DNA from: Pseudomonadota bacterium
GTDB taxonomy: Bacteria > Pseudomonadota > Alphaproteobacteria > Acetobacterales > Acetobacteraceae
Direction: 5' to 3'
Length of the DNA: 64,000 bases
Assembly (NCBI GenBank): GCA_023424475.1
Contig: JAFADX010000121.1
Coordinates: 34,340 to 98,339 of the forward strand
The notes under the pieces: generated by a model
What the model was told of the DNA's origin: nothing
Database searches by the model: none
What the model saw: only the letters and a program-made list of their open reading frames with translations
Program-made: the position numbers and the translations under genes
Part shown: in pieces, positions 34,040-40,809 of the stretch
How positions within the stretch are numbered: the first letter of the stretch is position 1
Layout of the letters: each line of letters begins with the position of its first letter

Positions 34040-34406
34040 GTCCGTCCTCCACCGCCCCCGGTGCATCCGCCGCGCGGCGAGCGCGCCGCCGCGATGGCCA
34101 GAGCATCGTCGGGGTGCGCATCGGCATCACTGACATCCGTCATTGCCGCAGGGTTGAATTGCGGCTCGAGGCTGCACTTCACGCATGCAGCATCGCGCCT
34201 GACAGCGCATCGCGGGCGCATTTCGTAACGGAACGCCATGGAATCCGGCTTCTGCTCAACCGGCGGATGCGAAATCGCACAGTGAATCCTGAATCACGAC
34301 GCGATCCTCGCCGCGTTCGCCGTAAAAATTTGTCGGCGCGGTTCGTTCTCCGCGGCAGGCACGACGCGGCACTCTGCGGCCATCGCAATGCCGGGGAGAA
34401 CCGCGC
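34040..34406. other. Divergent promoter region between regulator and SDR genes
   Basis: This 367-bp gap contains no supported gene. It includes a less GC-rich stretch with GTAAAAATTTGTC at about 34320-34333, a direct repeat of TGAATC at about 34283-34295, and a GGGGAG ribosome-binding site before the SDR start. It must hold promoters for two polysaccharide transcription units. The GAAGAGTTTT motif of the other units is not found here. Confidence 0.5.
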
Positions 34407-35483
34407 ATGAAAGTCCTGATCACGGGTCACCTCGGCTACATCGGAACGGTGATGACGCCGATGCTGCTGGCAGCCGGCCACGACGTGACCGGTCTCGACA
34501 GCGAGCTCTACGCGCGCTGCACCTTCGTTCCCGGTGGTGACATCGCGGACGTGCCGACCATCGCGACGGACGTGCGCGACGTCGAGGCCGATGCGCTCGC
34601 GGGCTTCGATGCCGTCATTCACCTCGCCGCCCTGTCGAACGATCCGCTCGGCAACCTCGACGAGGACTGCACCTACGCGATCAACCATCGCGCCAGCGCC
34701 CGCCTCGCGACGCTGGCGAAGCGGGCCGGCGTAAAGCGCTTCCTGCTGGCCTCCTCCTGCTCGAACTATGGCAAGGCGGGCGAAGGGCTGCTGGACGAAA
34801 CCGGCGCCCTGAACCCGGTGACCGCCTACGGGCGTTCGAAGGTCATGGCGGAGCGTGACATCGCGGCGCTCGCCGGCGACGGGTTCTGCCCGACCTTCCT
34901 GCGTCCGGCGACAGCCTATGGCCTGTCGCCGCGCATCCGCTTCGACATTGTCCTCAACAACCTGGTTGCCTGGGCGGTGACCACGGGACGGATCCTGCTG
35001 AAGTCGGATGGCTCCCCCTGGCGGCCGATCGTGCACATCGAGGATATCTCGCGTGCCTTCATCGCCGCCCTCGAGGCACCGGCGGAGGCCGTCTGCAACG
35101 AGGCGTTCAACGTCGGCCAGACCGCCCACAACTACCGCATCCGGGAGATCGCCGAGGTGGTGGCCGAGGTGGTTCCCGGCTGCCGCCTCGAGGTGGCTCC
35201 CGATGCCGGGCCGGACCTGCGGTCCTACCGCGTGGACTTCTCGAAGATCGCGGCGCGGCTGCCGGCCTTCCGGCCGCGGTGGGACGTGCGCCGCGGCGCC
35301 GAGCAGCTCTACGAGGCCTATCGCGCCTCGGATCTCGACCTCGAGGCGTTCGAGGGACCGCGCTACCAGCGCATCGGGCACATCCGCATGCTGATGGCCG
35401 AAGGCGCTCTCGGTCCAGACCTGCGCCGGCGCAACGGAGCGCAGGGCGGCGAGAGCAGGGCGGCCGCGCTGCTCGCTTCGTGA
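34407..35483 (+). CDS. NAD-dependent epimerase/dehydratase (extended SDR)
   Basis: A 358-residue sugar-nucleotide SDR. The dinucleotide-binding GHLGYIG is at residues 7-13, and the catalytic YxxxK is Y141-GRS-K145, with [10 protein letters not shown] before it and [16 protein letters not shown] after it. Extended SDRs epimerise, reduce or dehydrate nucleotide sugars. The early [18 protein letters not shown] and the SNYGKAG style match a group found next to C-methyltransferase and DUF4910 genes, so it probably acts on the same branched sugar, possibly as a reductase. It is not a clear CDP-glucose 4,6-dehydratase. GGGGAG precedes the ATG, and its stop overlaps the next start as GTGA. Confidence 0.85.
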   Translation: MKVLITGHLGYIGTVMTPMLLAAGHDVTGLDSELYARCTFVPGGDIADVPTIATDVRDVEADALAGFDAVIHLAALSNDPLGNLDEDCTYAINHRASARLATLAKRAGVKRFLLASSCSNYGKAGEGLLDETGALNPVTAYGRSKVMAERDIAALAGDGFCPTFLRPATAYGLSPRIRFDIVLNNLVAWAVTTGRILLKSDGSPWRPIVHIEDISRAFIAALEAPAEAVCNEAFNVGQTAHNYRIREIAEVVAEVVPGCRLEVAPDAGPDLRSYRVDFSKIAARLPAFRPRWDVRRGAEQLYEAYRASDLDLEAFEGPRYQRIGHIRMLMAEGALGPDLRRRNGAQGGESRAAALLAS

Positions 35484-36793
35484 GCGCGGCGGTGCAGGCC
35501 GCGCCGGCCACGGCATGGGAGGAGACCGGCGCCGCCCTGCACGCCCTCGTGGCGGAACTGTTCCCGATCTGCCGCAGCATCACCGGGGACGGCGTCCGGC
35601 GCAGCCTTGCCATCCTCGGCCGCTACCTGCCGCTCGCGCAGCACGAGGTGCCGAGCGGAACGCAGGTCTTCGACTGGACCGTGCCGCGCGAGTGGCGGAT
35701 CCGCGAGGCTTATGTCGAAGCCGCGGACGGCACGCGCGTGCTCGACTTCCGCGCGAACAACCTGCACGTCGTCAGCTACAGCGCGCCGGTCGACAAGGTG
35801 CTTCCGCTGCACGAGCTGCGGCGGCACATCCACACCCTGCCGGAGCAACCCCGCCTCATTCCCTACCGCACCTCCTACTACGAGGAAGGCTGGGGCTTCT
35901 GTATGGCGCACGAGGCCCTCGAGGCGCTGCCCGAAGGCTCCTATCGCGCCTATATCGACGCCGAGCTCTTCGACGGCAGCCTGACCTATGGCGAGTATCT
36001 CCACCATGGGGAATCCGATGGGGAGGTGCTGCTCTCCGCGCATGCGTGCCACCCGTCGCTCGCCAACGACAACTGCTCGGGGATGGCGGTGCTGGCCTTC
36101 CTCGCCGCACGGCTCGCCGGGCGGCGCACGCGGTTCAGCTATCGCTTCCTGTTCGCACCGGGGACCATCGGCGCCATCACCTGGCTCGCGCGGAACCGCG
36201 ATTGCGGCGAGCGCATCCGCCACGGCCTGGTGGTGGCCGGGGTGGGTGACGCGGGCCCGCCGACCTACAAGCGCAGCCAGCGGGGCGACGCGCCGATCGA
36301 CCGGATCATGGCGCATGTCCTGCGCCACCATGCGGAGGACGCGCGCCTCAGGGACTTCTCTCCCTATGGCTACGATGAACGCCAGTACTGCTCGCCGGGC
36401 TTCGACCTCCCCGTCGGGCTGCTGCAGCGCAGCCCCTTCGGCGAGTTTCCGGAGTACCATACCTCCGCCGACAACCTCGACTTCGTCCGCCCTTGTGCGC
36501 TTGCCGGCTCGCTCGCCCTGCTCGAGGCCGCCATCGAGGTGACCGAGCGGGACCGGCGCCTGCGGAATGCCCTGCCCTTCTGCGAACCGCAACTCGGCCG
36601 TCGCGGCCTCTACGGCGCGCTGGGCGGGGATGCGGGGGCCGCACGCCGCAACCTGGCGATGCTCTGGCTGCTCAACCAGTCGGATGGGCGGCGAAGCCTG
36701 CTCGACATCGCCGACCGCGCCGGCATTCCCTTTGCGACCATCGCGGCCACCGCGGCGGTGCTGGAGCGGGAAGGCCTGCTCCTTCCCGCCTGA
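35480..36793 (+). CDS. DUF4910 aminopeptidase-like protein with C-terminal winged helix
   Basis: A 437-residue protein of the DUF4910/DUF2172 type, related to M28 zinc peptidases. The metal-binding region is visible as [17 protein letters not shown] with His188, His191 and Asp197, and later [15 protein letters not shown] supplies further ligands. The end (about 375-437, [20 protein letters not shown]) looks like a winged helix. The start is GTG at 35480, overlapping the SDR stop; longer frames are not conserved. These proteins recur in polysaccharide loci beside SDR and methyltransferase genes, yet their chemistry is unproven: amide hydrolysis on a sugar or aminoacyl substituent is possible. 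Confidence 0.8.
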   Translation: MSAAVQAAPATAWEETGAALHALVAELFPICRSITGDGVRRSLAILGRYLPLAQHEVPSGTQVFDWTVPREWRIREAYVEAADGTRVLDFRANNLHVVSYSAPVDKVLPLHELRRHIHTLPEQPRLIPYRTSYYEEGWGFCMAHEALEALPEGSYRAYIDAELFDGSLTYGEYLHHGESDGEVLLSAHACHPSLANDNCSGMAVLAFLAARLAGRRTRFSYRFLFAPGTIGAITWLARNRDCGERIRHGLVVAGVGDAGPPTYKRSQRGDAPIDRIMAHVLRHHAEDARLRDFSPYGYDERQYCSPGFDLPVGLLQRSPFGEFPEYHTSADNLDFVRPCALAGSLALLEAAIEVTERDRRLRNALPFCEPQLGRRGLYGALGGDAGAARRNLAMLWLLNQSDGRRSLLDIADRAGIPFATIAATAAVLEREGLLLPA

Positions 36794-36801
36794 CCGGCCT
36801 T

Positions 36802-36906
36802 AGGGACCGTTTGAGAAGGCCGGCGCCGGCCCGCGCCCCCGATCGGGAATGCGGGCCGGTGCCGGACTGCAGAAGGCGCCGAACGGCGCATTCTCAAACG
36901 GTCTCT
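36802..36906. repeat. Palindromic repeat C (MITE-like), 105 bp
   Basis: Terminal inverted repeats of 16 bp with one mismatch: AGGGACCGTTTGAGAA (36802-36817) and, on the other strand, AGAGACCGTTTGAGAA (36906-36891). Inside, CCGGCGCCGGCCCGC (about 36820-36834) pairs with GCGGGCCGGTGCCGG (about 36851-36865), so the whole element can fold on itself. The inner stem is shared with element B, while the ends are unrelated to those of A and B. It lies between two converging genes; its right end touches the stop codon of the sugar transferase. Confidence 0.8.
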
Positions 36907-37634
36907 CAACAGGCGCCGCGTGCGCGCAGCACCACCCAGGGGGTGCGGCAGATGATGCCGAGGTCGAGCAGGAAGGAGCCCTGCCGGACATACTCGCAAT
37001 CCAGCCGCACGCGCTCGCGATAGGTGACATCGCTGCGCCCGCTGATCTGCCAGAGCCCCGTGAGCCCGGGGCGGACACGGCAATAGAGCGACTCCGCTTC
37101 GCCCTGGTAGTGCTCCTTGAGCTCGGCAGCCACCACGGGCCTCGGCCCGACCAGGCTCATGTCGCCGCGCAGCACGTTGAGCAGTTGCGGCAGTTCATCG
37201 AGCGAGAAGCGCCGCAGCACGTTGCCGATCCAGGTCACGCGCGGGTCGCGCGACAGCTTCCGCCGGACCCGCCATTCCTCGCGGGCGGCGGCATCGCGTT
37301 CGAGGAATTCACCGAGAACGCGATCGCCGTCGCGCACCATGGTCCGGAACTTGAGGCAGTCGAAGAGAACGCCGCCACGCCCGACGCGCCGGTGGCGGAT
37401 GAGCACCTGCGGGCCGCTGCTCAACCTGATCGTCAACGCGACACCCAGCATGAGAGGCGCGAGCGCCGTGAGCAGAAGGCCCGAGAGGATGATATCCGTC
37501 GTTCGCTTGACCGCCTCGGATCGCGTCGCGTCACCGACCCGGCCGGTGATGGCACCGACGAAGCCCGGTCCGGGAATCGTCGCATCGTGGGGCTTGATGT
37601 CCGCCGAGGCGGCGCTCGCTTGCATGCCGTCCAT
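36906..37634 (-). CDS. Initiating sugar transferase (bacterial sugar transferase domain, WcaJ/ExoY-like)
   Basis: A 242-residue polyprenyl-phosphate sugar-1-phosphate transferase that primes repeat-unit synthesis at the inner membrane. One hydrophobic segment (about 47-70, TDIILSGLLLTALAPLMLG) precedes the catalytic domain with FDCLKFRTMVRDGD, RRFSLDELPQLLNVLRGDMS, LVGPRPVVAAELK and RPGLTGLWQISGRSD. It lacks the four extra N-terminal membrane helices of the long WbaP/WcaJ type, so it is the short form. The start may be at 37634 or the second ATG at 37625. The shared motif GAAGAGTTTT-N11-TTTGA lies about 33-60 bp upstream, reading towards it. The stop adjoins repeat C. Confidence 0.92.
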   Translation of the reverse strand: MDGMQASAASADIKPHDATIPGPGFVGAITGRVGDATRSEAVKRTTDIILSGLLLTALAPLMLGVALTIRLSSGPQVLIRHRRVGRGGVLFDCLKFRTMVRDGDRVLGEFLERDAAAREEWRVRRKLSRDPRVTWIGNVLRRFSLDELPQLLNVLRGDMSLVGPRPVVAAELKEHYQGEAESLYCRVRPGLTGLWQISGRSDVTYRERVRLDCEYVRQGSFLLDLGIICRTPWVVLRARGAC

Positions 37635-37667
37635 GGATCGAATGCTGCGACGGCAGGCAAGCGGCGC

Positions 37668-37693
37668 TCAAAGCAACAATCCAAAAACTCTTC
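37668..37693 (-). promoter_or_regulatory. Polysaccharide-locus motif GAAGAGTTTT-N11-TTTGA, site 2
   Basis: On the - strand GAAGAGTTTT (37693-37684) is followed after 11 nt by TTTGA (37672-37668), then GCG. The spacing and both blocks are identical at site 3 upstream of the + strand glycosyltransferase. It points at the sugar transferase start, about 33 bp beyond the second block. This suggests a promoter element or an activator site. Confidence 0.55.
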
Positions 37694-37748
37694 GTCGCAC
37701 CGAGGCGACCCGTTCGGGATCGCCTTCGTGCAGCGGTTGTCGGGCGCT

Positions 37749-38318
37749 TCAGAAATACCGTTCGAAGACGGTCACCACGTCGCCGGGCTGCAGCAGAGAG
37801 GACCGCTCGGCACGGTATTCGCGGCTGGTCCCGGAGGCATCGACGCGCGTGACCGAGACCCGGTCCTGCACTGCGCGGTAGTTGAAGCCGCCCGCGAGCG
37901 CGACGGCGGACAACACGGTCATGTTCGGCTGGTAGGGGAACTGCCCGCCCCTTTCGACCATGCCGAGGACGAAGATCGGGCGATAGGCGATCACCGAGAC
38001 CGCCACGCCCGGATCCTGCAGCAACTGCCGCCGCTGGAATTCGCGCCGGATGCGTGCCTCGGCCTCCGACACCGTCAGCCCGGCGACCTGCACCGGACCC
38101 AGCAGCGGAATCGCGACCGCACCTGAATCCGAGACGCGCACCTCGCCCGAGAGGCGGCTGTCCTCGAAGACCGTCACCCGCAGCTGGTCCTCCGCCGCGA
38201 GGCGGTACGGGCCGGACGGGGCCGCCGGCAAGGGCGGAAGATCGGCCCCCGGCCCGGCGCACGCGCCGAGCAGCAGGGCAAGCGCAACAGCGAATCCACT
38301 GAGGTATCTGCTGAACAC
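37749..38318 (-). CDS. Polysaccharide export lipoprotein (Wza/GumB-like)
   Basis: A 189-residue short Wza-type export protein. The signal ends in the lipobox LGAC with Cys20. The Poly_export domain follows with GPYRLAAEDQLRVTVFED and DSGAVAIPLLGPVQVAGLTVSEAE, then one SLBB-like region (IFVLGMVERGGQFPY to the C-terminus). It lacks the second SLBB repeat and the C-terminal amphipathic helix that forms the Wza pore, as in GumB-type proteins. The outer-membrane step may therefore also need the separate beta-barrel at 48041-49315. It is transcribed away from the GT/kinase/Wzy unit and 114 bp before the sugar transferase on the same strand. Confidence 0.9.
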   Translation of the reverse strand: MFSRYLSGFAVALALLLGACAGPGADLPPLPAAPSGPYRLAAEDQLRVTVFEDSRLSGEVRVSDSGAVAIPLLGPVQVAGLTVSEAEARIRREFQRRQLLQDPGVAVSVIAYRPIFVLGMVERGGQFPYQPNMTVLSAVALAGGFNYRAVQDRVSVTRVDASGTSREYRAERSSLLQPGDVVTVFERYF

Positions 38319-38477
38319 GTTAGGATGCCTCCCCCTTCCGGACGGCGGGTCGCGCCGATGGCGAAGCCGTCACCATAGGGCGTCCTCGCATCGTCGCGCC
38401 ACGACCTCATGCGCAAGGATGTGCGGCGTCATCCTGCGGGGCGCGTCCGGCTGCCGCCTGCTTCGCTGACATTGCGG

Positions 38478-38503
38478 GAAGAGTTTTCAGCCTCCTCGTT
38501 TGA
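38478..38503 (+). promoter_or_regulatory. Polysaccharide-locus motif GAAGAGTTTT-N11-TTTGA, site 3
   Basis: GAAGAGTTTT (38478-38487), 11 nt, then TTTGA (38499-38503), reading towards the + strand glycosyltransferase that begins 84 bp later. The layout is identical to site 2. It lies in the 269-bp gap between the divergent Wza-type gene and this unit. Confidence 0.55.
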
Positions 38504-38504
38504 A

Positions 38505-38520
38505 GCGGCGGGCCCGCCGC
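38505..38520. other. Perfect 16-bp GC palindrome
   Basis: GCGGCGGGCCCGCCGC is a perfect dyad with no spacer, placed 1 nt after the TTTGA block of site 3. It could be part of an operator or simply a chance GC palindrome; it is not repeated at site 2, where GCGCCGC occurs in the same place. Confidence 0.3.
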
Positions 38521-38587
38521 GGCCATCAATCGGCATGCTCGAAGCGGATGCATCTGCGATGGCGGGATCACCAGGAACGACGGCGCC

Positions 38588-39832
38588 ATGACCAGATGGC
38601 ACGCGACGTTGAAGCCGATCCTGGCGCGCGCCTATTCGCGGACCTGCGCCGCGGCGATGGATATCGCCATCCCGCGGCAGATGCCCGCGCGTTCCTTCCG
38701 CCGCATCGCGGTGGTGGCGGCGCTGAGCCGCAGGAACGGCATCGCGAGCGGCGCGGTGCTGCAATACGAGATGCTGCGCCGGCTCGGCTTCGAGGCGGAA
38801 CTGGTCGATGCCAGCCCGGCGCTTCGCAACCCGCTGTTTCGCGCCAGGCACACCCCTGCGAGCGCCTATGTCCTGCATTGCGGCGGGCCGCAGACGCCGC
38901 AGCTGCTGGCCGCGGTGATGCCGGCCGCCGCGGCGGCCTGGCGGATCGCCTACTGGGCCTGGGAACTGCCGGATCCGCCGACCGACTGGGACGACTACGA
39001 CCGCCTGGTCCACGAGGTCTGGACGCCAAGCCGCTTCGCCCGGGCAAGCCTGCGGCGCCTGACGGACCGGCATGTCGACGTGGTGCCCCATGTGGTGCCG
39101 GCCGCCACGCGGCGCCGGCGGGACGGTGCGCGCCCCTTCACGGTGCTCTGCTTCGGCGACAGCCGCTCGAGCTTCGCGCGGAAGAACCCGCTCGGGGCGC
39201 TCGGCGCCTTCCGCTCGGCCTTCGGCGAATCCTCCGCGGCACATCTCGTGATCAAGCTGAACGGATCCGCCGGGGAGGATTGCCCCCTCGCCCGCGCCGC
39301 GGCCGGCATGGCGAACGTCACGATCCTGACGGAGTTCCTCGATGCCCCGGCGCTGCGCGGGCTGTACCGCTCGGCCGACGTGCTGCTCTCCCTGCATCGC
39401 GCCGAGGGCTTCGGCCTTCCGATGCTCGAGGCCATGGCCCACGGCGTGCCCGTCGTCGCCACCGGATGGTCGGGCAATCTCGACTTCATGGAGAGTGACA
39501 GCGCGATCCTCGTCCCGGCACGCCTCGTGACCGTCGAGGACGGCGCCGGGATCTACCGCGACAGCGTCTGGGCGGAGCCCGACCTCGACGTCGCCGCCGA
39601 CGCGCTGCGCATCCTCGCCGGCGACCATGCGCGATGGGAACGCCTCTCGATCGCCGCACACGCCACGGCCAGCGCCCTCGCGCAGCAGGTCCCGGCGCCG
39701 CTGGGGCAGCAGCGGGCGCGGCGGGAGCAACTGCGCGCCATGGTCGCCGCGCGCATGGCCGGGCCTCCGCCGCCGAGCGCGCCGCAGCCGGGGCTCGGCG
39801 CATGGGATCAGGCCCAGGGGGAACACGGATGA
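38588..39832 (+). CDS. Family 4 (GT-B) glycosyltransferase
   Basis: A 414-residue glycosyltransferase. The donor-binding half shows TVLCFGDSRSSFARKNP, VTILTEFLDAPALRGLYRSA and the EX7E region HRAEGFGLPMLEAMAHG, then VPVVATGWSGNLDFM. The N-terminal half is less conserved. The C-terminal 60 residues are Ala/Gln/Arg/Pro-rich and probably not structured. It is the first gene of the four-gene + strand assembly unit; its stop overlaps the next ATG as ATGA. It adds a sugar to the lipid-linked repeat unit at the cytoplasmic face; the specificity is unknown. Confidence 0.87.
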   Translation: MTRWHATLKPILARAYSRTCAAAMDIAIPRQMPARSFRRIAVVAALSRRNGIASGAVLQYEMLRRLGFEAELVDASPALRNPLFRARHTPASAYVLHCGGPQTPQLLAAVMPAAAAAWRIAYWAWELPDPPTDWDDYDRLVHEVWTPSRFARASLRRLTDRHVDVVPHVVPAATRRRRDGARPFTVLCFGDSRSSFARKNPLGALGAFRSAFGESSAAHLVIKLNGSAGEDCPLARAAAGMANVTILTEFLDAPALRGLYRSADVLLSLHRAEGFGLPMLEAMAHGVPVVATGWSGNLDFMESDSAILVPARLVTVEDGAGIYRDSVWAEPDLDVAADALRILAGDHARWERLSIAAHATASALAQQVPAPLGQQRARREQLRAMVAARMAGPPPPSAPQPGLGAWDQAQGEHG

Positions 39833-40809
39833 GGATCGCAATCGGGATCCCCACGCTCGGGCGCGCGCCCATCGTCCTCGAGACGCTGGCCGAGCTCCGC
39901 CGCCAGACGCGGCCCGCCGACCGCATCATCGTCTGCTATGCGCGGGAGAACGACGTGCCGCCGCGCGACCGGCGGCCACCGGACGTCGAATGGCTGCCCT
40001 CCGATCCCGGTTCCTGCCGCCAGCGCAACAGCATCATCGACCACGTCACCGACTGCGAGATGCTGCTCTTCCTCGACGACGACTTCGTTCCGCGGGCCGA
40101 CTACCTCGCGGTGATGGAGCGCCTCTTCGCGGAGCGTCCGGGCGTGGTCGTCGCGACCGGCACGGTGCTGGCCGACGGCGCGCGGGGCAGCGGCATCAGC
40201 TTCGCCGAGGCGCGCGACATCATCGCGCGCGACCAGGCCAGCTCGGAGCCCATGGAAGTGGCGACGACGGCCAATGGCTACGGCTGCAACATGGCGGTGC
40301 GCCTGTCGGTCCTGCACGGCACGGGCCTTCGCTTCGACGAGAGCCTGCCGCTCTACGCGTGGCAGGAGGACGCGGAGCTCTCCTGCCGCCTCGGCACCCA
40401 CGGCGCCGTCGTTCGCATCGGCGGCGCGCGGGGCGTGCATCTCGGCGTGAAGATGGGCCGCTCGCCGGGCCTGCAGCTCGGCTATTCCCAGGTCATCAAT
40501 CCGCTCTACATCGCGAGGCGCGTGCCCTCCTACACGATGCGCCGCGCCGTCGCGCAGATCGGGCGCAACCTCGCGGCCAATCTCGTGCACGCGCTGCGGC
40601 CGGAACCCTGGATCGACAGGCGGGGCCGGCTGCGGGGCAACCTGATCGGCCTGGTGGATGCTATCCGCGGCCGCCTTGCGCCCGATCGCGTCCTGTCGCT
40701 CGGCCACCTTGCCCGCCGCGCCGACGTCATGCCCGCTTTGGGGCTCGGCGGCGGCGCCGCCGCGATCGAGGACCGGCCCGGCCGCTATCAGAGGGTTCCG
40801 CCGCGATGA
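39829..40809 (+). CDS. Family 2 glycosyltransferase
   Basis: A 326-residue GT-A glycosyltransferase beginning MRIAIGIPTLGRAPIVLE, with PGSCRQRNSIIDHV and the metal motif LLFLDDDFVPRADYL, then FDESLPLYAWQEDAELSCRL, which matches the acceptor-side ED motif of the family. The start at 39829 overlaps the previous stop (ATGA), and the stop overlaps the tyrosine kinase start in the same way. There is no membrane segment, so it is likely peripheral at the inner membrane. The C-terminal 40 residues are less conserved. Confidence 0.87.
   Translation: MRIAIGIPTLGRAPIVLETLAELRRQTRPADRIIVCYARENDVPPRDRRPPDVEWLPSDPGSCRQRNSIIDHVTDCEMLLFLDDDFVPRADYLAVMERLFAERPGVVVATGTVLADGARGSGISFAEARDIIARDQASSEPMEVATTANGYGCNMAVRLSVLHGTGLRFDESLPLYAWQEDAELSCRLGTHGAVVRIGGARGVHLGVKMGRSPGLQLGYSQVINPLYIARRVPSYTMRRAVAQIGRNLAANLVHALRPEPWIDRRGRLRGNLIGLVDAIRGRLAPDRVLSLGHLARRADVMPALGLGGGAAAIEDRPGRYQRVPPR

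Noticed and set aside
34407..35483. SDR as a definite CDP-glucose 4,6-dehydratase
   Set aside because: It has the SDR motifs, but the sequence style is that of a general epimerase/reductase, and the 4,6-dehydratase-specific features could not be confirmed by reading.
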